From Opitutaceae bacterium EW11 (GTDB lineage: Bacteria > Verrucomicrobiota > Verrucomicrobiia > Opitutales > Opitutaceae): a DNA stretch of 64,000 nucleotides. The DNA lies in the NCBI GenBank assembly GCA_003054665.1, contig QAYY01000009.1, forward strand, positions 62,001 through 126,000, given 5' to 3'. The position numbers and the translations under genes are program-made. This document shows, one piece after another, positions 20,874 to 28,694 of the stretch (its first letter is position 1; every line of letters starts with the position of its first letter). A model generated the notes under the pieces. It did no database searches, was not told the origin of the DNA, and saw only the letters and a program-made list of their open reading frames with translations.

Positions 20874-23339
20874 TTATTTGCGAATCTGGTACGGCGTCGC
20901 CTTCGCCAGATCGTCCTGGATCTTCTGAAAGGCTGCATTCACTTCCTCGTCGGTCAGCGTCCGTTCCGAAGAGCGAAACACCAGTGAGAATGCGAGGCTC
21001 TTCTTTCCCGCAGGAAGCCCCTGGCCGCGATACACGTCAAAGACGTTGAGACCCTCCAGCGCGAAGGTTTTCCCGACCGCCGCTCGCGCAATCTTGGCGA
21101 GAGCCTTCTGAACCTCGATCGCGGGGATCGTATCGTCCACGACAAGCGCCAAATCGCGAAGCGCGGCTGGATACAAACTGAATGGCTGAAACCGGCGGTA
21201 GCCGGATTCGCCCGTGAGTTTCTCCGGGAGAATCGCGAGGATTCCGGCAAACACGCGCCCCTCGATCCCAAGTGCCTTCACCATCGCAAGACTAAGGAGA
21301 CCGAAACGCGCCATCCATCCATGCTGCATGTCGCCCGCGCCTGCGGCCTGACCTGCCTGCCAGCCGAGATTCGTTTCGGAAACGGCCGAAATCGGCTGAC
21401 GCGAAAGATCGATACCCGCAACGCTCGCGAGTATCTCGAGATGTCGCTTGACGGAATAGAAGTCCTCAGGGGCACGCTTTTGCCAGCTCCGCTCATCCGG
21501 GTCCTCGGTGGTGATGAAGCCCACCGCCAAGCACTCGTAGTTCTGTCCATTGCGCTCCACAAATACGCGTCCCGTTTCGAAGAGACGCGAGGCTGGCACT
21601 CCGCGAGACCGATTGAGCTTCAGGCTCTCCAAGAGGCCGGGAATCAAGGTGGCCCGAAGGTGCGACTGGTCGTCCACGAACGGATTGGCCAGAGCCAATT
21701 CGGCGGCCGCGGTCTGGGACACCCAAGTCTGAAGCTCCTTCGCCGATCTCAGTGTGTAGTTGACGCACTCATTGAACCGTTGCCCGACCAGGTAGTCGGT
21801 AACTTGGCGATTGAATGCCACAATCGGGTCGTCGTCCGCCAGAAGTCCCGGCGTGAGCACCGGGGCGACGGGAATCCGCTCGGTACCGTACACGCGGAGG
21901 ACTTCCTCCACCAAGTCGATGGGCCGGTCCAGATCGTCGCGCCAGCTGGGGATGGAAACCGTCCAGACGATGCTGTTTGGATCAGAACTCGGCTGTTCTT
22001 CGCGGGTGACCGTGAGCTCGAGAGCATCGAGTGCAGCACGCATTTCCGAGGCAGGGATTTCGAAACCGAGCTTCTGATTCACGTACGCGGGCGACAACGC
22101 GATCTCGCGCTGCCACGGAACGTCGTGGCCCACCTTTTGGACGGCACCTGCGACCGTGCCTCCAGCAAACTCCACCAGAAGATCCACCGCACGGCTGAGC
22201 GCCTCTTCGAGCGAGTGAGGATCAACACCGCGCTCGTACCGGTATGAGGAATCGGAGGAAAGTCCGAGACGCCGCGAAGTCCACCGAATGGACTGGCGTT
22301 TGAAATACGCCGCTTCGAGCACGAGATCGGTGGTCGTTTCGTCGACGCCGGAGTTCTCGCCGCCCATGATTCCGGCAATGACCGTTGGTTTCACCGCATC
22401 GGCGATCACGAGCATCCTGCTGTTGAGGATGCGTTCCTTGCCATCGAGCGTGACAATCTTCTCACCGTCAGTTGCCCGGCGAACAACGATCTCGGCGCCG
22501 CCGATCTTCTTCGCGTCGAACGCATGGAGCGGCTGGCCGTACTCCAGCATGACGTAGTTGCCGATATCGACCACGTTGTTGATTGGGCGAAGCCCGACAG
22601 AGCGGAGCCGCTCCTGCATCCACGTGGGACTCGGTCCGATCTTCACTCCAGTGATGACAGTGGCCGTGTAGAGCGGGCAATCGTCGTCGGCCACCACACG
22701 GACCGCCTTGAGCAAATCCGGCCTCGCGCCTGAGCCCGAGCCACGTGCCGCAAACCGAATCTCAGGATACGTGAGATCCTTTTTGAACCAAGCCGAGAGC
22801 TCCCGGGCGAGGCCGAGGTGGCACAGGCAATCCGGGCGGTTCGGCGTGATCTCAACATCCAGCACCACATCGCCTGAAGGCAGGACTTCGTTGATCGGCG
22901 TGCCGAGGGTTGGACGAGATTCGAGGATCAAAAGCCCGTCGGATTCCTCAGCCACGCCCAATTCCTCAGCGGAGCACATCATCCCATCGGAGAGCTGGCC
23001 GCGTATCTTGGACTGCTTGATCTCGAAATTGCCGGGGAGAACAGCTCCTGGGAGCGCAACCGGAACCCGGTCGCCGACTTTGTAGTTCTGGGCGCCACAA
23101 ACGATGGTCTTAACCCCGCCAGCGAAGCCAATGTCGACCGTGCAAACGGAAAGTTTGTCGGCATTGGGATGCCGATCGCGCGTGAGCACCTCGCCTACGA
23201 CGACGTTGCTGAGTTGGGGTGCTCCTGTCCGAAGCACCTGCTCGACCTCGAAGCCGAGAAACGTGACTGCTCGGCAAAGCTCATCGACGGAGACGTCGAG
23301 TTGCACGTAGGACTTGAGCCAATTCTGGGAAATTTTCAC
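20874..23339 (-). CDS. pheT: Phenylalanyl-tRNA synthetase beta subunit
   Basis: The beta chain of the alpha2-beta2 enzyme that charges tRNA-Phe; it recognises the tRNA and edits mis-charged Tyr. The 821-residue product has the N-terminal helix SQNWLKSYV, an OB-fold tRNA-binding domain (EVLTRDRHPNADKLSVCTVD, about residues 40-150), the B3/B4 editing domain, the B5 domain and, at the C-terminus, an FDX-ACB domain (FSLYPAALRDLALVVDD and ERTLTDEEVNAAFQKI). It follows pheS by 66 bases and precedes gatC by 51. Confidence 0.98.
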   Translation of the reverse strand: MKISQNWLKSYVQLDVSVDELCRAVTFLGFEVEQVLRTGAPQLSNVVVGEVLTRDRHPNADKLSVCTVDIGFAGGVKTIVCGAQNYKVGDRVPVALPGAVLPGNFEIKQSKIRGQLSDGMMCSAEELGVAEESDGLLILESRPTLGTPINEVLPSGDVVLDVEITPNRPDCLCHLGLARELSAWFKKDLTYPEIRFAARGSGSGARPDLLKAVRVVADDDCPLYTATVITGVKIGPSPTWMQERLRSVGLRPINNVVDIGNYVMLEYGQPLHAFDAKKIGGAEIVVRRATDGEKIVTLDGKERILNSRMLVIADAVKPTVIAGIMGGENSGVDETTTDLVLEAAYFKRQSIRWTSRRLGLSSDSSYRYERGVDPHSLEEALSRAVDLLVEFAGGTVAGAVQKVGHDVPWQREIALSPAYVNQKLGFEIPASEMRAALDALELTVTREEQPSSDPNSIVWTVSIPSWRDDLDRPIDLVEEVLRVYGTERIPVAPVLTPGLLADDDPIVAFNRQVTDYLVGQRFNECVNYTLRSAKELQTWVSQTAAAELALANPFVDDQSHLRATLIPGLLESLKLNRSRGVPASRLFETGRVFVERNGQNYECLAVGFITTEDPDERSWQKRAPEDFYSVKRHLEILASVAGIDLSRQPISAVSETNLGWQAGQAAGAGDMQHGWMARFGLLSLAMVKALGIEGRVFAGILAILPEKLTGESGYRRFQPFSLYPAALRDLALVVDDTIPAIEVQKALAKIARAAVGKTFALEGLNVFDVYRGQGLPAGKKSLAFSLVFRSSERTLTDEEVNAAFQKIQDDLAKATPYQIRK

Positions 23340-23405
23340 GGAAGAAGGAGTTGAGCGCTAGGAACGCTGTTGATCACTCAAGCTGGGCATTCAAACCCCG
23401 CCGAA

Positions 23406-24449
23406 TCAGGCGAATTGCCGCAGGAACCGCAGGTCGTTCTGGTAGAAATACCGAATGTCATCGATGCCGTAGAGCAGCATCGCAAGGCGCTCGAGGCCCA
23501 TGCCGAAGGCATAACCGCTCCAGATTTTGGAGTCATAGCCCACTCCATCGAAGACGGTCGGATCGACCATGCCGCAACCGCCAATCTCGATCCATTCCTT
23601 GTTTACCTTGGCCAAATGCTTCGCACTGAGATCCACCTCGAAGCTCGGTTCGGTGTAGCCGAAGTAATGCGGGCGAAACCGCGTCTTGGTATCTTTCCCC
23701 AGGAGCGATGCGAAGATGTAGTCGAGGAGCGCTTTCAGGTCGCGGACGGTGACGTTCTTGTCGACGTACAGGCACTCCAGCTGGTGGAAATTAGCCGAAT
23801 GTGTCGCGTCGGTCGTGTCGCGGCGGTACACGCGACCAGGCGATACGATCCGGATCGGCGGCTGACGTGAAAGCATCGTCCGAATCTGGACAGAAGACGT
23901 ATGCGTGCGGAGGAGGTATTTTTCCTCCGCCGTCTTTTTCAGGACATTTCCAAAATGCGCCGAGTCGCGGAAATAAAACGTGTCCTGCGCGTCGCGCGCC
24001 GGGTGATCGGCCGGCGTGTTCAGAGCGTCAAAGCAGTAGTACTCGGTTTCGACTTCGGGGCCTTCGACAACCGTGAATCCCACCCGCGTGAGGATCCGGC
24101 ACATTTCCTCTCTCACAAGCGTGAGAGGATGCCGGGTGCCTGGAAACGGATCCGGAGAGGGCAACGTCGGATCGATGGCGGGGCCAAGCTGCTTTTCGAG
24201 TTCCAGCGAGTCGATTCGAGAGAGAGAGCCGTCGAGCAGCGACTGGAGCTGGACCTTGATCTCGTTGATCGCCTTGCCCAGGACGGGCCGCTGCTCCTTC
24301 GGCACCGAGCCCATCTGTTTCATCAGCGCCGTCAGTTCGCCGTTGGGGCCGACGTAGCGTGCTTTCGCCGCCTCGAACTCCGGGCGAGTATTCAGCTGGG
24401 GCAGCTCTTGCTGCGCTTTTGAGAGCAGAGCGGAAAGGAGATCTTGCAT
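23406..24449 (-). CDS. pheS: Phenylalanyl-tRNA synthetase alpha subunit
   Basis: The catalytic chain. The start is placed at the ATG giving MQDLLSALLSKAQQELPQLN (347 residues), because the family begins there; the open frame extends 12 codons further. An N-terminal coiled coil (to about residue 85) is followed by the class II catalytic core: HPLTLVREEMCRILTRVGF, LLRTHTSSVQIRTM (motif 2 region) and GFGLERLAML-like GMGLERLAMLLYGIDDIR (motif 3). A terminator-like hairpin lies 45 bases before the start. Confidence 0.97.
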   Translation of the reverse strand: MQDLLSALLSKAQQELPQLNTRPEFEAAKARYVGPNGELTALMKQMGSVPKEQRPVLGKAINEIKVQLQSLLDGSLSRIDSLELEKQLGPAIDPTLPSPDPFPGTRHPLTLVREEMCRILTRVGFTVVEGPEVETEYYCFDALNTPADHPARDAQDTFYFRDSAHFGNVLKKTAEEKYLLRTHTSSVQIRTMLSRQPPIRIVSPGRVYRRDTTDATHSANFHQLECLYVDKNVTVRDLKALLDYIFASLLGKDTKTRFRPHYFGYTEPSFEVDLSAKHLAKVNKEWIEIGGCGMVDPTVFDGVGYDSKIWSGYAFGMGLERLAMLLYGIDDIRYFYQNDLRFLRQFA

Positions 24450-24493
24450 GGCGTAAGGATCGTTTCGCTGACCGGGCTCACACAATGGTGGGC

Positions 24494-24534
24494 AAAAAAA
24501 AAGAGGACGGCACCTCGAACTGAGGCCCGTCCTC
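24494..24534 (-). terminator. Intrinsic terminator or attenuator between rplT and pheS
   Basis: On the minus strand a 13-bp stem with one bulged base (arms 24534-24522 and 24516-24503) is followed by nine T residues (24502-24494). A further perfect 8-bp hairpin with a two-base loop lies just upstream at 24553-24570. The pair sits in the 133-base gap before pheS, so it either ends the rpmI-rplT transcript or attenuates pheST. Confidence 0.85.
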
Positions 24535-24582
24535 CAGAATGGCTGAAGGGAGGCGAGCCGCCCGGCTCGCGTCGTTCAGAGT

Positions 24583-24963
24583 TTAGGCCTTTACGGAAGC
24601 GGCCTTGGTCTTCAACGCGTCCTGGGCTTTCTTGACCAAGGCGTTAAAGGCGACCTCATCGCGAACAGCAATGTCGGAAAGGACCTTCCGATCGAGCGCG
24701 ATGTTGGCGGCCTTGAGACCTTCGATGAAGCGGCTGTAACTGATGCCCGCGTTGCGGCAGGCGGCGTTCAGACGCACGATCCAGAGGCCGCGGAACTCGG
24801 CCTTCTTCTTCTTGCGGTCGCGGTAGGCGTACTGCCAGGCGTGCTGGACAGCTTCCTTCGCGTAGCGGAAGAGCTTGGATTTGTTGCCGAAGTAGCCCTT
24901 GGCGTACTTCAGCACTTTCTTGCGGCGCTTGCGCGACGCGGGGGAGTTTGTGACACGAGGCAT
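24583..24963 (-). CDS. rplT: 50S ribosomal protein L20
   Basis: The 126-residue protein binds 23S rRNA early in large-subunit assembly. It begins [28 protein letters not shown], with [28 protein letters not shown] and [11 protein letters not shown], all diagnostic. It lies 71 bases after rpmI. L20 often represses its own operon; no leader pseudoknot can be asserted here. Confidence 0.98.
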   Translation of the reverse strand: MPRVTNSPASRKRRKKVLKYAKGYFGNKSKLFRYAKEAVQHAWQYAYRDRKKKKAEFRGLWIVRLNAACRNAGISYSRFIEGLKAANIALDRKVLSDIAVRDEVAFNALVKKAQDALKTKAASVKA

Positions 24964-25034
24964 GTTAGTATGGTAGTTAGTCGCCGGCGGGTCGCCTAAG
25001 GAATCACCCGCCTGGCGAAGTTATGGTTGATCGC

Positions 25035-25229
25035 TTACAGACCGTGCGGCAGGCAGCGGAGCAGCGGCTGGGCGTGACCTTCGGCCACCAGCTTGTCTTT
25101 CGAAGCGCGACGTTTTTGCTTGTTGCTCTTCGAAGCCAGCAAGTGACGAAAGCCGGGCGTCCGGCGCACGAGCTTGCCCTTGGCGGTCAGCTTGAAGCGC
25201 TTGGCTACGGACTTTTTGGTCTTTTGCAT
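25035..25229 (-). CDS. rpmI: 50S ribosomal protein L35
   Basis: The start is placed at the ATG giving MQKTKKSVAKRFKLTAKGKL, the conserved L35 beginning; the open frame runs 43 codons further upstream without homology. The 64-residue product includes TPGFRHLLASKSNKQKRRASK, typical of L35. It heads the rpmI-rplT-pheST-gatCAB run. infC, the usual upstream neighbour, is absent. Confidence 0.96.
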   Translation of the reverse strand: MQKTKKSVAKRFKLTAKGKLVRRTPGFRHLLASKSNKQKRRASKDKLVAEGHAQPLLRCLPHGL

Positions 25230-25281
25230 GAGTGGAGCGGGAGAAAACAGAGATGGGCCGAGCCTCTGGCAAGGGGAAACT

Positions 25282-25506
25282 TCAGCGTAGACTATCCCTT
25301 TTCGGGTGCCGGACCCGTGTTCGACTCGGCCGAACCACGATAAGCACGAGCAATCCAAGCAGAGTCAGGAGACCAGCCGGCGGCACAGCGCTACTCCTGG
25401 GGAAGAGGGCCGTTCGCTTGCCAGATTCCACCTCCCGCTCCAACTCTTGATTGTTGCGCCAATGCCCCAACGCTCGACTCAAAGGCTCGGTCAGGGCGGC
25501 ATCCAT
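25282..25506 (-). CDS. Doubtful small protein with C-terminal hydrophobic segment
   Basis: A 74-codon frame from ATG 25506 (MDAALTEPLSRALGHWRNNQ). Its end, VPPAGLLTLLGLLVLIVV followed by RPSRTRVRHPKR, is a membrane-like helix and a basic tail, superficially like sorting signals of the PEP-CTERM kind, but there is no N-terminal signal peptide. It overlaps no supported gene and ends 52 bases before rpmI. No family is recognised; it may be a chance frame in GC-rich DNA. Confidence 0.3.
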   Translation of the reverse strand: MDAALTEPLSRALGHWRNNQELEREVESGKRTALFPRSSAVPPAGLLTLLGLLVLIVVRPSRTRVRHPKRDSLR

Positions 25507-25592
25507 CAGATACAAAAACGTAGCCTCTTACTGGATACAAAGAGCATTTCTCTGACCCCAATCGACCCATCCGAATTTTCGGATGAATGGGG

Positions 25593-25621
25593 TTGACAAG
25601 CCGGGCCGCCATCTGAGTTCT
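25593..25621 (+). promoter_or_regulatory. Probable promoter of the tRNA-Lys/Thr/Gln cluster
   Basis: A perfect -35 hexamer TTGACA (25593-25598) lies 41 bases before tRNA-Lys. At the standard 17-base spacing the -10 position reads AGTTCT, a weak match. The same TTGACA placement is seen before tRNA-His and efp. Confidence 0.5.
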
Positions 25622-25639
25622 TCGCGTTTCACGTTTTTT

Positions 25640-25714
25640 GGCTTCCTAGCTCAATGGTAGAGCAGCTGACTCTTAATCAGTTGGTTCGGGGTTCGAGTCC
25701 CCGGGGAGCCACCA
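25640..25714 (+). tRNA. tRNA-Lys (anticodon CTT)
   Basis: A 75-base cloverleaf: acceptor GGCTTCC with GGGAGCC, D-arm TAGCTCAATGGTAGAGC, anticodon stem GCTGA/TCAGT enclosing loop CTCTTAA, T-arm with GGTTCGAGTCC, and encoded CCA. First of three tRNAs transcribed together. Confidence 0.97.
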
Positions 25715-25776
25715 CTTTCGTTCTTTTGCTTAACGTCCCAGCCAGTCCTCTGGCCGACGGCGTCACTTCCAGTCTC

Positions 25777-25851
25777 GCCGGCGTAGCTCAACGGTAGAGC
25801 ACCTGTTTTGTAAACAGGCGGTTGCGGGTTCGAATCCCATCGCCGGCTCCA
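25777..25851 (+). tRNA. tRNA-Thr (anticodon TGT)
   Basis: A 75-base cloverleaf: acceptor GCCGGCG with CGCCGGC, anticodon stem CCTGT/ACAGG enclosing TTTGTAA, T-arm with GGTTCGAATCC, and encoded CCA. TGT reads ACA and related threonine codons. Confidence 0.97.
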
Positions 25852-25883
25852 TGTACTACGCCAGCAGGACGGACTGCTCTCAC

Positions 25884-25957
25884 TGCCCGATGGTGTAATG
25901 GTAGCACAAACGACTCTGACTCGTTTTGTCTAGGTTCGAGTCCTAGTCGGGCAGCCA
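25884..25957 (+). tRNA. tRNA-Gln (anticodon CTG)
   Basis: A 74-base cloverleaf: acceptor TGCCCGA with TCGGGCA, anticodon stem AACGA/TCGTT enclosing CTCTGAC, T-arm with GGTTCGAGTCC, and encoded CCA. With gatCAB nearby, this tRNA may be charged by the Glu-tRNA amidation route if the genome lacks GlnRS. Confidence 0.96.
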
Positions 25958-26360
25958 ACATGGCTCATGAGCCTGCGAGCAGCATCCGTGCTGCCCTCCC
26001 CTTTCTTGCTTTGCTTCAACCGGCGCTCCCTTCTTGAGCACGGTTGCGCCCCTCCCCACGCCTTGCCCCCCCTGTTCCGTTCCGGACCGCTTGGCCCGAC
26101 CTCACCAGCCGCAGATTCCCTTTCAAGCGGCGAAACCATTCGAATGAGTGAAAGCTCAGGCGCTTATACCCCTGAGCCTGTCGAGTTTTTTGGTTTTTAT
26201 TTTGCCGGTCAGTTGCTCGACTGACCTGAAACGCGCTAAAGTTTTGAGCAAAATTAATAAATTTGGGTCAAAGCCGTTTAACCTGAGACCCCTATACCCT
26301 CCCCGCCCCTCTTGACGGCCCCTTTTTCTCACCAGAACCTCCTCAAAATCAACTCATCCT
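25958..26360. other. Intergenic region between tRNA-Gln and exbB
   Basis: About 400 bases. The first part is GC-rich without a supported gene; an 85-codon frame at 25967-26224 has no recognisable features. A terminator-like hairpin is at 26154-26191. From about 26190 the sequence turns AT-rich, as expected for the exbB promoter, but I cannot assign hexamers with confidence. Confidence 0.4.
26154..26191 (+). terminator. Possible terminator after the tRNA cluster
   Basis: A 7-bp stem (26154-26160 with 26171-26177) with a 10-base loop is followed, eight bases later, by a run of T (26185-26191). The loop and the gap before the T-run make it weaker than the other terminators here. Confidence 0.45.
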
Positions 26361-27020
26361 ATGATTAACGCTAGTCTGCCAGTCGCCCTGATAATGAACA
26401 AATCGGCCATGGAGCTTTTCGAGGCCGGTGGCCCGATCATGTGGCCGATTCTGATCATCTCGTTCATCGGCGTGACGGTGGCGGTTGAGCGCCTTCTCTT
26501 CATCATCAAGGAGAATGCCAGCCGCGAGCCGGAAGTCGTCGAGAAGATGCTCGAACGCGTCGAGAATCGGGACGTCGAGGGCGCCATCGAACTCGGGAAA
26601 AAGAGCCGTGACTCGGTCGCACGCATCGTGACCTACGCGCTCACCCATAAAGACAGCTCGCTGTCCAACGCCTTCATCCGCGCCTCCAACCAGGAGCTCA
26701 ATCGTTACCAGCAAGGTTTGGCCACGCTGGACACCGTGATCACAGCCGCCCCGCTGCTGGGTCTTCTCGGTACGGTGACCGGAATGATGCGTACCTTCGG
26801 CTCTCTGGGTGGCGGCGATATCGCTGCCGCTGCCGGCACGATCACGGGTGGTGTCGCTGAAGCCCTTATCGCCACCATGTGCGGTCTCGGCATCGCCGTG
26901 ACCGGCCTGCTCCCCTTCAACTATCTGAATGCTCGTACGGAAGAAGCGAAACACGAGATCGCCGACGCTTCCAACGCCCTGGAGCTGATTCTGAAGAAGG
27001 CCGAGAACACCGTCAGCTAA
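26361..27020 (+). CDS. exbB: ExbB/TolQ/MotA-family proton channel protein
   Basis: The 219-residue inner-membrane protein forms the pentameric stator that, with ExbD, uses the proton gradient to energise TonB. It has an early membrane helix (IMWPILIISFIGVTVAVERLLFII, about residues 26-50) and a helical pair with LDTVITAAPLLGLLGTVTGMMRTF and GVAEALIATMCGLGIAVTGLLPFNYL, the conserved MotA/TolQ/ExbB core. exbD, exbD, tonB and three more genes follow on the same strand. Confidence 0.96.
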   Translation: MINASLPVALIMNKSAMELFEAGGPIMWPILIISFIGVTVAVERLLFIIKENASREPEVVEKMLERVENRDVEGAIELGKKSRDSVARIVTYALTHKDSSLSNAFIRASNQELNRYQQGLATLDTVITAAPLLGLLGTVTGMMRTFGSLGGGDIAAAAGTITGGVAEALIATMCGLGIAVTGLLPFNYLNARTEEAKHEIADASNALELILKKAENTVS

Positions 27021-27103
27021 GGTTCCGGTTTCCGCCCTTGCGAGCCGGCTGGCCTCTCGTCGGCCGGCTCCTCTTCCCTAGTCCCTCTTAACTCGTATTT
27101 CCC

Positions 27104-27535
27104 ATGTCTGGTTCCTCAGGTGGCTCTTCCGGTGGCAAGAAGAAGGCGCGTATCGAGATCATCCCTCTGATCGACGTCATTTTCTTCCTCCTCGCGACCT
27201 TCGTGTTGTTCACGCTCTCGTTGAACAAGTCGAACGGTATCAACGTTCCGTTGCCCAAGAGCGAGACGAGTGAACCTCGCGACCCCGCCAACTCGGTCAC
27301 CATCACCGTCACGCAGGAAGGCACGCTCGCCTGGGACAAAGATCCCATCTCTCTCGAGGAGTTCATCACCCGACTGCAGGCCTATAAGCAGACTGAGCCG
27401 AACCCGAAGGTTCTGATCAACGGTGACGAAAACGCCCTGTTCGCACAGGCCCGCTACGTGTTCGACGAAGTGCGCAAAGCTGGTATCCAGAAAGTCCTCA
27501 TTGAGACCCGCATTCGTCCCCCGGGCGAGCAGTAA
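27104..27535 (+). CDS. exbD: ExbD/TolR-family protein, first copy
   Basis: The 143-residue protein has a short Gly/Ser/Lys-rich cytosolic start, one membrane helix with the proton-carrying Asp (IEIIPLIDVIFFLLATFVLF), and a periplasmic domain ending QKVLIETRIRPPG. It partners ExbB. A second copy follows 49 bases later; the helices are nearly identical while the periplasmic parts diverge, suggesting tandem duplication and specialisation or a hetero-dimer. Confidence 0.95.
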   Translation: MSGSSGGSSGGKKKARIEIIPLIDVIFFLLATFVLFTLSLNKSNGINVPLPKSETSEPRDPANSVTITVTQEGTLAWDKDPISLEEFITRLQAYKQTEPNPKVLINGDENALFAQARYVFDEVRKAGIQKVLIETRIRPPGEQ

Positions 27536-27584
27536 GCCCTAGAGCGGTCCTCTCCACGTTTTAATCCTCCAAACCTCTTTTCCT

Positions 27585-28016
27585 ATGTCCGGTGGCGGCG
27601 CAGCAGCAGCTTCATCAGGTAAGAAGAAGGCACGCATCGAGATCATTCCTCTGATCGACGTGATCTTCTTTCTCCTGGCAACATTCGTTCTGTTCACGCT
27701 CTCGCTGAACAAAATCCAGTCCGTTCCGGTGAACCTCCCGGTGGCCACACCGAGTTCGGCAAAGTCGGACGAAGAGCCTCTCATCATCCAGGTCTCAGAC
27801 GTGGGTACAGTGTACTGGAACCGCGAACTTATCGGTGTCGCCGAGATCGCCCCTCGCTTATTTCAATACAAGCAGTCCACCCAGAATCCGCGCGTTCTCG
27901 TCTCGGGCGATGATCGCGCAAAGTTCGGGCTGACCATCCAGGTGCTCGATGAAATCCGCAAGGCGGGCATCAGCCAAGTTTCGGTTGAGACGGCATACCG
28001 CGGCGCCGGCAAATAA
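27585..28016 (+). CDS. exbD: ExbD/TolR-family protein, second copy
   Basis: The 143-residue paralogue of the preceding gene, with the same PLIDVIFFLLATFVLFTLSLNK helix including the essential Asp, and a periplasmic domain starting IQSVPVNLPVATPSS. Paired exbD genes are common in systems with one exbB, where an ExbD dimer sits inside the ExbB ring. tonB begins 9 bases after the stop. Confidence 0.95.
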   Translation: MSGGGAAAASSGKKKARIEIIPLIDVIFFLLATFVLFTLSLNKIQSVPVNLPVATPSSAKSDEEPLIIQVSDVGTVYWNRELIGVAEIAPRLFQYKQSTQNPRVLVSGDDRAKFGLTIQVLDEIRKAGISQVSVETAYRGAGK

Positions 28017-28025
28017 GGAATTCCC

Positions 28026-28694
28026 ATGATTCGTCGTGATTTAGTCATTGGTGTCATTGTCTCAGCCCTTATCCACGGCGGCGTCGCCGTTGGCAGCGAG
28101 CTAGGCAAGAGGCACACCAAGAAAGTGGTTGTCAAAGAAGAGACTCCCACGGTTGAACTCATCAAAATGCCCGAGATTCCGCCCGACGAGCCCGATGTCG
28201 TGGACACGGGTGAGCCCACCGCGGAAGTCTCCCCGATCGCACCACCGAGTCTCGTGGACGTCCCGGGTGTTGTACAGGTCGATTCTTTCGTTCAGCAAAT
28301 CCAGCCTCCGCCTCCGCCCAATATGGGCAAGCCCACCGGGACGATCACGATTCCGACAGGCCCGATCCGCGGTGGTGGCGGCAAGGGATTCGGCGAGATC
28401 TTCGATATCAAGAACCTCGATCAGCAGCCCGTAGCACGCCTCCAAAGCAAGCCGGCCTATCCGTTTGAAATGCGCCGCGCCGGCATCAACGGCGAAGTCA
28501 CCATTCAGTTCATCGTCGATACCAATGGCGATGTTCGCGACCCCTTCGTTGTGAAGTCGTCGCAACGCGAGTTTGAGGCCGCCGCCCTCCAAGCGGTTTC
28601 CAAGTGGAAGTTCCGCCCTGGCCGCAAGGGTGGTAAAGCGGTCAACACGCGTATGATCGTCCCGATGGTCTTCAGCTTGAACAATGATGAATAA
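28026..28694 (+). CDS. tonB: TonB family energy-transducing protein
   Basis: The 222-residue protein has an N-terminal anchor (DLVIGVIVSALIHGGVAVGSELG), a proline-rich stretch from about residue 55 to 110 including QPPPPPNMG, and a C-terminal TonB domain (about residues 140-220) with YPFEMRRAGINGEVTIQFIV and AALQAVSKWKFRPG. The last helps contact the TonB box of outer-membrane receptors. The next gene starts inside its last codons. Confidence 0.95.
   Translation: MIRRDLVIGVIVSALIHGGVAVGSELGKRHTKKVVVKEETPTVELIKMPEIPPDEPDVVDTGEPTAEVSPIAPPSLVDVPGVVQVDSFVQQIQPPPPPNMGKPTGTITIPTGPIRGGGGKGFGEIFDIKNLDQQPVARLQSKPAYPFEMRRAGINGEVTIQFIVDTNGDVRDPFVVKSSQREFEAAALQAVSKWKFRPGRKGGKAVNTRMIVPMVFSLNNDE

Larger units (their letters stand above)
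25230..25639. other. Intergenic region between rpmI and the tRNA cluster
   Basis: About 410 bases where infC would be expected in many bacteria. It holds one doubtful small minus-strand frame (25282-25506) and, on the plus strand, the probable tRNA promoter near 25593. No translation initiation factor IF-3 remnants are visible in any frame. Confidence 0.5.

Noticed and set aside
25967-26224. 85-codon frame after tRNA-Gln
   Set aside because: It has no recognisable features and contains a terminator-like hairpin near its end.
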